From the NCBI GenBank assembly GCA_964019135.1, contig OZ025249.1, forward strand, positions 32,935,759-32,999,758: a DNA stretch of 64,000 nucleotides, read 5' to 3'. Both the position numbers and the translations under genes were made by a program. This DNA comes from Arenicola marina. Taxonomy: Eukaryota > Annelida > Polychaeta > Arenicolidae. Positions 32,571 to 44,819 of the stretch are shown piece after piece (positions within the stretch are counted from its first letter, which is position 1; each line of letters starts with the position of its first letter). Below the pieces are notes generated by a model. The model was not told the DNA's origin. It ran no database searches and saw only the letters and a list, made by a program, of their open reading frames with translations.

Positions 32571-35500
32571 GTGGCCCTTTGGTGAGCCAGAGCCCAGCCC
32601 GCTAACCACCAGACCATTCGTGCGTCTCCTGGTCTGCCAGAGCCCAGCCCGCTAATAACAAGACCATTCGTGGGTCCCCTGGTCTGCCAGACCCCAGCCC
32701 GCTAACCACCAGACCATTCGTGCGTCCCTTGGTCTGCCAGAGACCAGCCCGCTTATAACAAAACCATTCGTGCGTCCCCTGGTCTGCCGGACCCCAGCCC
32801 GCTAATAACAAGACCATTCGTGCGTCCCCTGGTCTGCCGGACCCCAGCCCGCTAACAAGACCATTCGTGGGTCCCCTGGTCTGCCAGACCCCAGCCCGCT
32901 AACCACCAGACCATTCGTGCGTCCCCTGGTCTGCCACACCCCATCCCGCTAATAACAAGACCATTCGTGCGTCCCCTGGTCTGCCAGAGCCCAGGCCGCT
33001 TATAACAAAACCATTCGTGCGTCCCCTGGTCTGCCGGACCCCAGCCCGCTAATAACAAGACCATTCGTGCGTCCCTTGGTCTGCCAGACCCCATCCCGCT
33101 AATAACAAGACCATTCGTGCGTCCCCTGGTCTGCCAGAGCCCAGGCCGCTTATAACAAAACCATTCGTGCGTCCCCTGGTCTGCCGGACCCCAGCCCGCT
33201 AATAACAAGACCATTCGTGCGTCCCTTGGTCTGCCAGACCCCATCCCGCTAATAACAAGACCATTCGTGCGTCCCCTGGTCTGCCAGAGCCCAGCCCGCT
33301 TATAACAAAACCATTCGTGCGTCCCCTGGTCTGCCAGACCCCAGCCCGCTAACCACCAGACCATTCGTGCGTCCCCTGGTCTGCCAGAGCCCAGCCCGCT
33401 AATAACAAGACCATTCGTGCGTCCCCTGGTCTGCCAGAGACCAGCCCGCTTGTAACAAAACCATTCGTGCGTCCCCTGGTCTGCCAGACCCCAGCCCGCT
33501 AACCACCAGACCATTCGTGTGTCCCCTGGTCTGCCAGAGACGGGCCCGCTAATAACAAGACCATTCGTGCGTCCCCTGGTCTGCCAGACCCAAGCCCGCT
33601 AATAACAAGACCATTCGTGCGTCCCCTGGTCTGCCAGACCCCAGCCCGCTAATAACAAGACCATTCGTGCGTCCCCTGGTCTGCCAGACCCCAGCCCTAT
33701 AATAACAAGACCATTCGTACGTCCCCTGGTCTGCCAGAGACCAGCCCGCTTATAACAAAACATTTCGTGCGTCCCCTGGTCTGCCTGAGACCAGCCCGCT
33801 AATGACAAGACTATTCGTGTGACCGCTAGTCTGCCAGAGCCCAGCCCGCTAATAACAAGACCATTCGTGCATCCCCTGGTCTGCCAGACCCAAGCCCGCT
33901 AATAACAAGACCATTCGTGCGTCCCCTGGTCTGCCAGACCCCAGCCCGCTAATAACAAGACCATTCGTGCGTCCCCTGGTCTGCCAGACCCCAGCCCTAT
34001 AATAACAAGACCATTCGTACGTCCCCTGGTCTGCCAGACCCCAGCCCGCTAATAACAAGACCATTCGTGCGTCCCCTGGTCTGCCAGAGCCCAGCCCCCT
34101 AACCACCAGACCATTCGTGCGTCTCCTGGGCTGCCAGAGCCCAGCCCGCTAATAACAAGACCATTCGTGGGTCCCCTGGTCTGCCAGACTCCAGCCCGCT
34201 AACCACCAGACCATTCGTGCGTCCCCTGGTCTGCCACACCCCAGCTCGCTAATAACAAGACCATTCGTGCGTCCCCTGGTCTGCCAGAGTCCAGCCCGCT
34301 AATAACAAGACCATTTGTGCGTCCCTTGGTCTGCCAGACCCCATCCCGCTAATAACAAGACCACTCGTGCGTCCCCTGGTCTGCCAGACCCCAGCCCGCT
34401 AACCACCAGACCATTCGTGCGTCCCCTGGTCTGCCACACCCCAGACCGCTAATCACAAGACCATTCGTGCGTCCCCTGGTCTGCCAGAGCCCAGGCCGCT
34501 AATAACAAAACCATTCGTGCGTCCCCTGGTCTGCCGGACCCCAGCCCGCTAATAACAAGACCATTCGTGCATCCCCTGGTCTGCCAGAGCCCAGCCCGCT
34601 AATAACAAGACCATTCGTGCGTCCCCTGGTCTGCCAGAGACCAGCCCGCTTATAACAAAACCATTCGTGCGTCCCCTGGTCTGCCAGACCCCAGCCCGCT
34701 AACCACCAGACCATTCGTGCGTCCCCTGGCCTGCCAGAGCCCAGCCCGCTAATAACAAGACCATTCGTGCGGCCCCTGGTCTGCCAGAGACCAGCCCGCT
34801 TATAACAAAACCATTCGTGCGTCCCCTGGTCTGCCAGACCCCAGCCCGCTAACCACCAGACCATTCGTGCGTCCCCTGGTCTGCCAGAGACCGGCCCGCT
34901 AATAACAAGACCATTCGTGCATTCCCTGGTCTGCCAGACCCCAGCCCGCTAACCACCAGACCATTCGTGCGTCCCCTGGTCTGCCAGAGCCCAGCCCGCT
35001 AATAACAAGACCACTCGTGTGTCCCCTGGTCTGCCAGACCCCAGCCCCCTAACCACCAGACCATTCGTGCGTCCCCTGGTCTGCCAGAGCCCAGCCCGCT
35101 AATAACAAGACCATTCGTGCGTCCTCTGTTCTGCCAGAGACCAGCCCGCTTATAACAAGACCATTCGTGCGTCCCCTGGTCTGCCAGACCCCAGCCCGCT
35201 AACCACCAGACCATTCGTGCGTCCCCTGGTCTGCCAGACCCCAGCCCGCTAACCACCAGACCATTCGTGCGTCTCCTGGTCTGCCAGAGCCCAGCCCGCT
35301 AATAACAAGACCATTCGTGCGTCCCCTGGTCTGCCAGAGACCAGCCCGCTTATAACAAGACCATTCGTGCGTCCTCTGGTCTGCCGGAGACCAGCCCGCT
35401 AATAACAAGACCATTCGTGCATCCCCTGGTCTGCCAGAGACCAGCCCGCTAATAACAAGACCATTCGTGCGTCCTCTGGTCTGCCAGAGACCAGCCCGCT

Positions 35501-38500
35501 TATAACAAGACCATTCGTGCGTCCCCTGGTCTGCCAGACCCCAGACCGCTAACCACCAGACCATTCGTGCGTCCCCTGGTCTGCCAGACCCCAGCCCGTT
35601 AATAACAAGACCATTCGTGCGTCCCCTGGTCTGCCAGAGCCCAGCCCGCTAATAACAAGACCATTTGTGCGTCCCTTGGTCTGCCAGACCCCATCCTGCT
35701 AATAACAAGACCATTCGTGCGTCCCCTGGTCTGCCAGACCCCAGCCCGCTAACCACCAGACCATTCGTGCGTCCCCTGGTCTGCCACACCCCAGACCGCT
35801 AATAACAAGACCATTCGTGCGTCCCCTGGTCTGCCAGAGCCCAGGCCGCTAATAACAAAACCATTCGTGCGTCCCCTGGTCTGCCGGACCCCAGCCCGCT
35901 AATAACAAGACCATTCGTGCATCCCCTGGTCTGCCAGAGCCCAGCCCGCTAATAACAAGACCATTCGTGCGTCCCCTGGTCTGCCAGAGACCAGCCCGCT
36001 TATAACGAAACCATTCGTGCGTCCCCTGGTCTGCCAGACCCCAGCCCGCTAACCACCAGACCATTCGTGCGTCCCCTGGTCTGCCAGAGCCCAGCCCGCT
36101 AATAACAAGACCATTCGTGCGTCCCCTGGTCTGCCAGAGACCAGCCCGCTTATAACAAAACCATTCGGGCGTCCCCTGGTCTGCCAGACCCCAGCCCGCT
36201 AACCACCAGACCATTCGTGCGTCCCCTGGTCTGCCAGAGACCAGCCCGCTAATAACAAGACCATTCGTGCATCCCCTGGTCTGCCAGACCCCAGCCCGCT
36301 AACCACCAGACCATTCGTGCGTCCCCTGGTCTGCCAGAGACCAGCCGGCTAATAACAAGACCATTCGTGCGTCCCCTGGTCTGCCAGAGACCAGCCCGCT
36401 TATAGCAAGACCATTCGTGCGTCCCCTGGTCTGCCAGAGCCCAGCCCGCTAATAACAAGACCATTCGTGCATCCCCTGGTCTGCCAGACCCCAGCCCGCT
36501 AATAACAAGACCATTCGTGCGTCCCCTGGTCTGCCAGACCCCAGCCCGCTAATAACAAGACCATTCGTGCGTCCCCTGGTCTGCCAGACCCCAGCCCGCT
36601 AATAACAAGACCATTCGTACGTCCCCTGGTCTGCCAGACCCCAGCCCGCTAATAACAAGACCATTCGTGCGTCCCCTGGTCTGCCAGAGCCCAGCCAGCT
36701 AACCACCAGACCATTCGTGCGTCCCCTGGTCTGCCAGAGCCCAGCCAGCTAACCACCAGACCATTCGTGCGTCTCCTGGTCTGCCAGAGCCCAGCCCGCT
36801 AATAACAAGACCATTCGTGCGTCCCCTGGTCTGCCAGAGCCCAGCCAGCTAACCACCAGACCATTCGTGCGTCTCCTGGTCTGCCACACCCCAGACCGCT
36901 AATAACAAGACCATTTGTGCGTCCCTTGGTCTGCCAGACCCCATCCCGCTAATAACAAGACCATTCGTGCGTCCCCTGGTCTGCCAGACCCCAGCCCGCT
37001 AATAACAAGACCATTCGTGCGTCTCCTGGTCTGCCAGAACCAGCCCGCTAATAACAAAACCATTCGTGCGTCCCCTGGTCTGCCGGAGACCAGCCCGCTA
37101 ATAACAAGACCATTCGTGCGTCCCCTGGTCTGCCAGCGACCAGCCCGCTTATAACAAGACCATTCGTGCGTCCCCTGGTCTGCCGGAGACCAGCCCGCTA
37201 ATAACAAGACCATTCGTGCGTCCCCTGGTCTGCCAGAGACCAGCCCGCTAATAACAAGACCATTCGTGCATCCCCTGGTCTGCCAGACCCCAGGCCGCTA
37301 ATAACAAAACCATTCGTGCGTCTCCTGGTCTGCCAGAGACCAGCCCGCTAATAACAAGACCATTCGTGCGTCTCCTGGTCTGCCAGACCCCAGCCCGCTA
37401 ATAACAAGACCATTCGTGCGTCCCATGGTCTGCCAGAGACCAGCCCGCTTATAACAAGACCATTCGTGCGTCCCCTGGTCTGCCGGAGACCAGCCAGCTA
37501 ATAACAAGACCATTCGTGCGTCCCCTGGCCTGCCAGACCCCAGCCCGCTAACCACCAGACCATTCGTGCGTCCCCTGGTCTGCCAGAGACCGGCCCGCTA
37601 ATAACAAGACCATTCGTGCATTCCCTGGTCTGCCAGACCCCAGCCCGCTAACCACCAGACCATTCGTGCGTCCCCTGGTCTGCCAGAGCCCAGCCCGCTA
37701 ATAACAAGACCACTCGTGTGTCCCCTGGTCTGCCAGACCCCAGCCCCCTAACCACCAGACCATTCGTGCGTCCCCTGGTCTGCCAGAGCCCAGCCCGCTA
37801 ATAACAAGACCATTCGTGCGTCCTCTGTTCTGCCAGAGACCAGCCCGCTTATAACAAGACCATTCGTGCGTCCCCTGGTCTGCCAGACCCCAGCCCGCTA
37901 ACCACCAGACCATTCGTGCGTCCCCTGGTCTGCCAGACCCCAGCCCGCTAACCACCAGACCATTCGTGCGTCTCCTGGTCTGCCAGAGCCCAGCCCGCTA
38001 ATAACAAGACCATTCGTGCGTCCCCTGGTCTGCCAGAGACCAGCCCGCTTATAACAAGACCATTCGTGCGTCCTCTGGTCTGCCGGAGACCAGCCCGCTA
38101 ATAACAAGACCATTCGTGCATCCCCTGGTCTGCCAGAGACCAGCCCGCTAATAACAAGACCATTCGTGCGTCCTCTGGTCTGCCAGAGACCAGCCCGCTT
38201 ATAACAAGACCATTCGTGCGTCCCCTGGTCTGCCAGACCCCAGACCGCTAACCACCAGACCATTCGTGCGTCCCCTGGTCTGCCAGACCCCAGCCCGTTA
38301 ATAACAAGACCATTCGTGCGTCCCCTGGTCTGCCAGAGCCCAGCCCGCTAATAACAAGACCATTTGTGCGTCCCTTGGTCTGCCAGACCCCATCCTGCTA
38401 ATAACAAGACCATTCGTGCGTCCCCTGGTCTGCCAGACCCCAGCCCGCTAACCACCAGACCATTCGTGCGTCCCCTGGTCTGCCACACCCCAGACCGCTA

Positions 38501-41080
38501 ATAACAAGACCATTCGTGCGTCCCCTGGTCTGCCAGAGCCCAGGCCGCTAATAACAAAACCATTCGTGCGTCCCCTGGTCTGCCGGACCCCAGCCCGCTA
38601 ATAACAAGACCATTCGTGCATCCCCTGGTCTGCCAGAGCCCAGCCCGCTAATAACAAGACCATTCGTGCGTCCCCTGGTCTGCCAGAGACCAGCCCGCTT
38701 ATAACGAAACCATTCGTGCGTCCCCTGGTCTGCCAGACCCCAGCCCGCTAACCACCAGACCATTCGTGCGTCCCCTGGTCTGCCAGAGCCCAGCCCGCTA
38801 ATAACAAGACCATTCGTGCGTCCCCTGGTCTGCCAGAGACCAGCCCGCTTATAACAAAACCATTCGGGCGTCCCCTGGTCTGCCAGACCCCAGCCCGCTA
38901 ACCACCAGACCATTCGTGCGTCCCCTGGTCTGCCAGAGACCAGCCCGTTAATAACAAGACCATTCGTGCATCCCCTGGTCTGCCAGACCCCAGCCCGCTA
39001 ACCACCAGACCATTCGTGCGTCCCCTGGTCTGCCAGAGCCCAGCCCGCTAATAACAAGACCACTCGTGTGTCCCCTGGTCTGCCAGACCCCAGCCCGCTA
39101 ACCACCAGACCATTCGTGCGTCCCCTGGTCTGCCAGAGACCAGCCGGCTAATAACAAGACCATTCGTGCGTCCCCTGGTCTGCCAGAGACCAGCCCGCTT
39201 ATAGCAAGACCATTCGTGCGTCCCCTGGTCTGCCAGAGCCCAGCCCGCTAATAACAAGACCATTCGTGCATCCCCTGGTCTGCCAGACCCCAGCCCGCTA
39301 ATAACAAGACCATTCGTGCGTCCCCTGGTCTGCCAGACCCCAGCCCGCTAATAACAAGACCATTCGTGCGTCCCCTGGTCTGCCAGACCCCAGCCCGCTA
39401 ATAACAAGACCATTCGTACGTCCCCTGGTCTGCCAGACCCCAGCCCGCTAATAACAAGACCATTCGTGCGTCCCCTGGTCTGCCAGAGCCCAGCCAGCTA
39501 ACCACCAGACCATTCGTGCGTCCCCTGGTCTGCCAGAGCCCAGCCAGCTAACCACCAGACCATTCGTGCGTCTCCTGGTCTGCCAGAGCCCAGCCCGCTA
39601 ATAACAAGACCATTCGTGCGTCCCCTGGTCTGCCAGAGCCCAGCCAGCTAACCACCAGACCATTCGTGCGTCTCCTGGTCTGCCACACCCCAGACCGCTA
39701 ATAACAAGACCATTTGTGCGTCCCTTGGTCTGCCAGACCCCATCCCGCTAATAACAAGACCATTCGTGCGTCCCCTGGTCTGCCAGACCCCAGCCCGCTA
39801 ATAACAAGACCATTCGTGCGTCTCCTGGTCTGCCAGAACCAGCCCGCTAATAACAAAACCATTCGTGCGTCCCCTGGTCTGCCGGAGACCAGCCCGCTAA
39901 TAACAAGACCATTCGTGCGTCCCCTGGTCTGCCAGCGACCAGCCCGCTTATAACAAGACCATTCGTGCGTCCCCTGGTCTGCCGGAGACCAGCCCGCTAA
40001 TAACAAGACCATTCGTGCGTCCCCTGGTCTGCCAGAGACCAGCCCGCTAATAACAAGACCATTCGTGCATCCCCTGGTCTGCCAGATCCCAGGCCGCTAA
40101 TAACAAAACCATTCGTGCGTCTCCTGGTCTGCCAGAGACCAGCCCGCTAATAACAAGACCATTCGTGCGTCTCCTGGTCTGCCAGACCCCAGCCCGCTAA
40201 TAACAAGACCATTCGTGCGTCCCATGGTCTGCCAGAGACCAGCCCGCTTATAACAAGACCATTCGTGCGTCCCCTGGTCTGCCGGAGACCAGCCAGCTAA
40301 TAACAAGACCATTCGTGCGTCCCCTGGCCTGCCAGAGACCAGCCCGCTAATAACAAGACCATTCGTGCGTCCCCTGGTCGGCCAGAGACCAGCCCGCTAA
40401 TAACAAGACCATTCGTGCGTCCCCTGGTCTGCCAGACCCCAGCCCGCTAATAACAAGACCATTCGTGCGTCCCCTGGTCTGCCAGAGACCAGCCCGCTAA
40501 TAACAAGACCATTCGTGCGTCCCCTGGTCTGCCAGAGACCAGCCCGCTTATAACAAGACCATTCGTTCGTCCCCTGGTCTGCCGGAGACCAGCCCGCTAA
40601 TAACAAGACCATTCGTGCGTCCCCTGGTCTGCCAGAGACCAGCCCGCTAATAACAAGACCATTCGTGCGTCCCCTGGTCTGCCAGAGACCAGCCCGCTTA
40701 CAACAAGACCATTCGTGCGTCCCCTGGTTTGCCAGAGCCCAGCCCGCTAATAACAAGACCATTCGTGCATCCCCTGGTTTGCCAGACCCCAGCCCGCTAA
40801 TAACAAGACCATTCGTGCGTCCCCTGGTCTGCCAGAGGCCAGCCCGCTAATAACAAGACCATTCGTGCGTCCCCTGGTCTGCCAGACCCCAGCCCGCTAA
40901 TAACAAGACCATTCGTACGTCCCCTGGTCTGCCAGACCCCAGCCCGCTAATAACAAGACCATTCGTGCGTCCCCTGGTCTGCCAGACCCCAGCCCGCTAA
41001 CCACCAGACCATTCGTGCGTCCCCTGGTCTGCCAGAGCCAAATTGACTAACCACAAGATCATTCGGATATCCTCTACCGT
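32571..41080. repeat. 50-bp satellite array 1 (about 170 units)
   Basis: Uniform 50-bp units include CCCGCTAATAACAAGACCAT, TCGTGCGTCCCCTGG and TCTGCCAGACCCCAG. The main types differ in GACCCCAG / GAGCCCAG / GAGACCAG and in CTAATAACAAG / CTAACCACCAG / CTTATAACAAA, and often follow each other as a 150-bp trimer. Each unit holds a dyad around TCTGCCAGA; in the GAGACCAG type the arms CTGGTCT and AGACCAG match perfectly. A 2.7-kb block (about 34840-37538) is duplicated next to itself (37539-40337). The last unit decays into AATTGACTAACCACAAGATC. Minus-strand frames of up to 220 codons are artefacts. Confidence 0.95.
34840..40337. repeat. 2.7-kb tandem duplication inside satellite array 1
   Basis: Rare unit variants recur with a constant shift. 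ATTCCCTGG occurs at 34921 and 37620 (shift 2699). TATAGCAAG occurs at 36401 and 39200, and the 49-bp unit with CTGCCAGAACCAG at 37031 and 39830 (shift 2799). The extra 100 bp in the second half is a two-unit gain near 38.94-39.06 kb. The blocks are nearly identical, so the event is recent. Confidence 0.85.
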
Positions 41081-42805
41081 GACAGAGTGCCATGCACCAG
41101 TTGAAAGCGGGGATGCTGCTGGGCTGCAATCATGGATTCAGTAAGTTCATGCCATTATCATCACACGAGAAGATCAAATCATGAAGTCCCACCGAGAGGG
41201 ACCCCAAAAAACATATCCTAAGGACCATTACCCATTTTTTTCTAATCACAATAAAAAAGCTGAGGCCTGGACAAATGGCTGGAGATTACAACTGGCGAGG
41301 GATACCTACTGACCCCGCCGACAGTGGCACCAACTGTCACAGCTATTTTATATATATTGAAATGATATTCTCTTGGTAACGTTCCTAATGTCCTAATGCG
41401 GCAACCTCAGTGAAATATGGAAAGGGTAAACAATATAGCATATTAACGGTTTGAACCTGCTCTACACTTTTGTGTGTCTCTTAGGATACAAGGAACATGA
41501 TATAGATTTAGGCTACTTTCCTGTTTTCACTGTCGGTGAGTACTTGGACTGATATGAACCACGATGGGTAAAACCACTCGTTCTAGCTGTTATTGCATAA
41601 ACAAATCACACGAAGTCAGCCGTTACGGCTCCGGCTCCGTCTATGTTACACATCAACGTCACCGACCCATTAAACTGCCACCCCCCTATCAAACCGTCAC
41701 TGCCCATACCCCACCTCCCCCCTCCCGCGTCCATGACCATTTATTACGCGTACGTTAGAAAACACTGACCCCCCCCCCCACCGTCACCACCACCCACACC
41801 CTACATCCCATGCCGCATCCCACAGCCCGTCAGCCCGAACCCACTCACTCACCCACCCAGTCGCCGGTGTAAACAGTTCGCTGTGTCGAAGTGGGTGGAG
41901 AATAAAATGTTATGGGTTCCGTTATGTTATATGGCATTGCACTGCACTGGACACAATGGAGACTAACTGCGAGAGACGGCCGCGGACTGTTTATCATTGT
42001 CCGACCCTCGCATGAGTTCTGACCACGCAAGCCGCCGCTATAAAGCTTCTTCTGCATCCTGTGGCCCAGTGGGTAGCGTGTTCGGCTATTCTCCGGAGTG
42101 CTCTGTCTGTCTGTGCGGGATACATAATCCTGCGTCTGTCTTCGCAAATCTTATGGGGATGCGATCGGAGACAGTGTCAAGATATGACGTACATTTTATT
42201 AGGTAACAGACTCCTAATTAGGCCATATCAGCAACTAATCAACCCGTAGCGTAGTTCCTATACTACGTTACGGTAGTTTCTAATAGGGTCTGATAGCGCC
42301 GCCCAAGCAGCCGGTGCGTTGTTCGAGCCCTACCCTGGCAAATGTCTGATGACGATTTTGTGGCTTTCATTCTTCTTCTTTTTTGCATAAACTCTATTTA
42401 TTTAACGACGTTACCGATAGAGAATACACTTATATACGACCACTTACCAACGACCAGTGAGCATGGGGGAGAGGGTTCTTCCAAAGACATAGCTGTCTAC
42501 ATTGACCCTTCCGGCTGTCGCGATAACCTACAGGCGTTAAGAACCAAGCAATCGGCCAGACCCGGCCACACGTACGTCCGTCCAGTACCACGTCGTGTGT
42601 ATCTCAGTTCAATCCGTATATGTTGGGGAATTAGTCCTTAAGGTTCACGGAGTGTCGTCTGTAATATTATCACTTAACATCAAGCTGTAAATTGGCGTTG
42701 ACAGATGGTAATCAAGTTAAATAAGCCCGTTGGTATTATGAGGCGACGCACAACGCAGGTGGAGGGGAGGGAAATGGAAGGAGGAAGGAGGGAGGGGTGG
42801 GGGAA
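41080..42805 (+). repeat. Right-hand block of composite unit, copy 1
   Basis: Unique-type sequence without recognised gene, repeated at 45920-47647 and, more diverged, at 57100-59105. It contains a poly-C tract near 41769, a tRNA-like A box without a nearby B box (TGGCCCAGTGGGTAGCGTG, about 42061), the inverted-repeat mini-element at 42204-42295 and an isolated B-box-like GTTCGAGCCC near 42319. Confidence 0.8.
42204..42295. mobile_element. 92-bp inverted-repeat mini-element (copy 1)
   Basis: The ends TAACAGACTCCTAATTAG and CTAATAGGGTCTGATA form an imperfect terminal inverted repeat. The interior (42244-42273) holds a second hairpin, CCGTAGCGTAGT and ACTACGTTACGG around a 6-nt loop. It has no coding capacity. 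It could be a tiny MITE or a structured non-coding motif. Confidence 0.45.
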
Positions 42806-42892
42806 GGGAGCGGGGGTGGCGGCTGCCCGCTTTCCGAATCTGAAGAATGAGAATCATCCTCATTTATTTCGACCAGGAATCAATACAATACA
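42806..42892. other. Junction sequence between composite copies 1 and 2
   Basis: About 87 bp, including GAATGAGAATCATCCTCATT and TTCGACCAGGAATC, join the right end of copy 1 to the left end of copy 2. The same sequence joins copies 2 and 3 at 47648-47734. It is not present before 30307 or after 59105. Confidence 0.75.
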
Positions 42893-43241
42893 ATATACCG
42901 CGAGCATTCTCAGAAACAGTCCATACACCGCAATATACGGATATATAGCAAATTATGTTCTGCGGCCAATATATATATAATAACAATATGTTACGTAAGG
43001 GACTGGTTGTTGATTTTGAAAAGAAAGCCGATTTGCTTCAGGTGGTAAGAACTCTCCGACGAAGGAGGTAGATTTAATTTCTCCGAAAACCCATGGGAAG
43101 CCCAGATAAAAGAAGGAGTAGGTGGGGGGGGAGGGGGGGCGGGAGGTCAACAGAAAATAAGGAGGTCCATGCGCAATCATCGAGCAAGCTTGCTGGAGGG
43201 TTGTTAACGATATCATTAATATCAGTCATTTCATTCTCCGA

Positions 43242-43628
43242 GGGGGTGATCCCAGGGGGTGATCCCAGGGGGTGATCCCAGGGGGTGATACCTGGGGGTG
43301 ATACCTGGGGGTGATCCCAGGGGGAGATCCCAGGGGGTGATCCCAGGGGGTGATCACAGGGGGTGATCCCAGGGGGTGATCCCTGGGGGTGATCCCAGGG
43401 GGTGATCCCAGGGGGTGATCCCAGGGGGTGATCACAGGGGGTGATCCCAGGGGGTGATACCTGGGGGTGATCCCAGGGGGTGATCCCAGGGGGTGATCCC
43501 AGGGGGTGATCACAGGGGGTGATCCCAGGGGGTGATCCCTGGGGGTGATCCCAGGGGGTGATCCCAGGGGGTGATCCCAGGGGGTGATCTCAGGGGGTGA
43601 TCCCAGGGGGTGATCCCAGGGGGTGATG
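43242..43628. repeat. 13-bp minisatellite, about 30 units (copy 2)
   Basis: Tandem GGGGGTGATCCCA with variants GGGGGTGATACCT, GGGGGTGATCACA and GGGGGAGATCCCA. The minus strand reads ITPWDHPLGSPPG repeats in all three frames, because 13 is not divisible by three and the unit contains no stop. Copy 1 has no array at this site. Confidence 0.95.
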
Positions 43629-44546
43629 CCTGGCTTGGGTTATGTGAGAAGTCAAACACAAAGATGGTTTGGGGTTCTAGACCATGTTTTGAGGCACTCA
43701 TTGACTAAATCATATTACGAAGGAACACATCATATATAATGGTCGTATATAGATAGTCCTATTTTGGTCCTATTTTGAGTCTGTTTTGGACGCTTGGGCA
43801 CCTTGTCTTGCAGATTTTATCCCAAGTTAGTAACGCTCTTGCTCCTATGCTTTGCATGGGAAGACAAATGCAAACATATAATCGTACTAAAGTCATTCAT
43901 ATTTGTGACTGCTGTTTCAACAGAGATTTTACTTCACCAACGTATTTTTGATCTTAAGTTACGCAAAACACATCGGAACTACAACAGCTATGCAAAGATG
44001 CATTATCTTTCGGTGCGGCTAGAAACGTGGTGAATTAAGTGCAAAAGCGAAATCAAGACCTGACCACTGACGAGAAAGCGATCCACCCCTGCCAGTCACC
44101 CAAAGATAGGACATGCATAATTCTACCCGGCCGCAACCATCGATTTGAATGATGCCAAGGAAAGTCCGACTGTCCGGTTTGCGTTTAATGGCATGCTTTA
44201 TGACCGTATCCCCCGTTTTATCACCCACAATGCCTCCCGGTGCTGCGCTGGCGAAGGCCTCAGCGCATTGGCTGCCGTGTCAGACCGGTTCACGTCGCCG
44301 GTTCCCCTCGACACTCAGTCATTGTGCACACAGGGACTGGGATCCACGAAAGACATCCCAGCCAGGACACCAGTTCACGAAAACTGGTTCTAGCCTTGCA
44401 AAAGCTGTGTCTTCGTGAGATTCCGTGTTACATTAGGAATAATAATCATCATTGTTTTGAATTGCAAATAAATGTACTACATTTTAATATAAGTTCTCTT
44501 ATTTGAACGTGTATTAATGAACACAAGTCTATGCTAATCCTCGCGG

Positions 44547-44819
44547 GGCCGCCTCGATAGCTCAGCGGACTAGAGCGCTCGCCTTGAGTGCGTTGGTCCC
44601 CTGAGAGTCTAGCGGCACGTAGACCGCTGGTTCGAGCCCCTCTGTGGTCATGTCTGTTTGGTCGCAGGATAAATATCCCCTTCCTTCTTCGCGAAGAGTA
44701 GGGGGTTACCCCCGGGGACATGGTTCCACTCTCCCTTCCTCCCCCCATTGACGCCATATGACCAAAAGTGGTTAAAGCGTCCTGAGTATACAACCAACCA
44801 ACCAACCAACCAACCAACC
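44547..44819 (+). mobile_element. tRNA-derived SINE in composite copy 2
   Basis: Orthologous in position to the SINE at 31582, with the same 16-bp duplication (44531-44546 and 44820-44835). The A box is TAGCTCAGCGG. The (AACC)n tail is longer here (six AACC repeats), a slippage difference. Confidence 0.9.

Larger units (their letters stand above)
30307..42805 (+). repeat. Composite repeat unit, copy 1 of 3
   Basis: First of three head-to-tail copies (others at 42893-47647 and 47735-59105). Order: left block from ATATACCGCG (30307), a short GGGGGTCACC motif where the others have the 13-bp array (about 30640), central block 30660-31565, SINE 31582-31837, block to 32485, 26-bp minisatellite, 50-bp satellite 32571-41080, and right block 41080-42805. 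The left block is visibly more diverged than those of copies 2 and 3; the right block is nearly identical to that of copy 2. No gene is recognised in the single-copy blocks. Confidence 0.88.

Noticed and set aside
42342..42641. 99-codon frame also present at 47184-47483
   Set aside because: It is nearly identical in copies 1 and 2 only because of recent duplication, and the aligned part of copy 3 is broken by indels.
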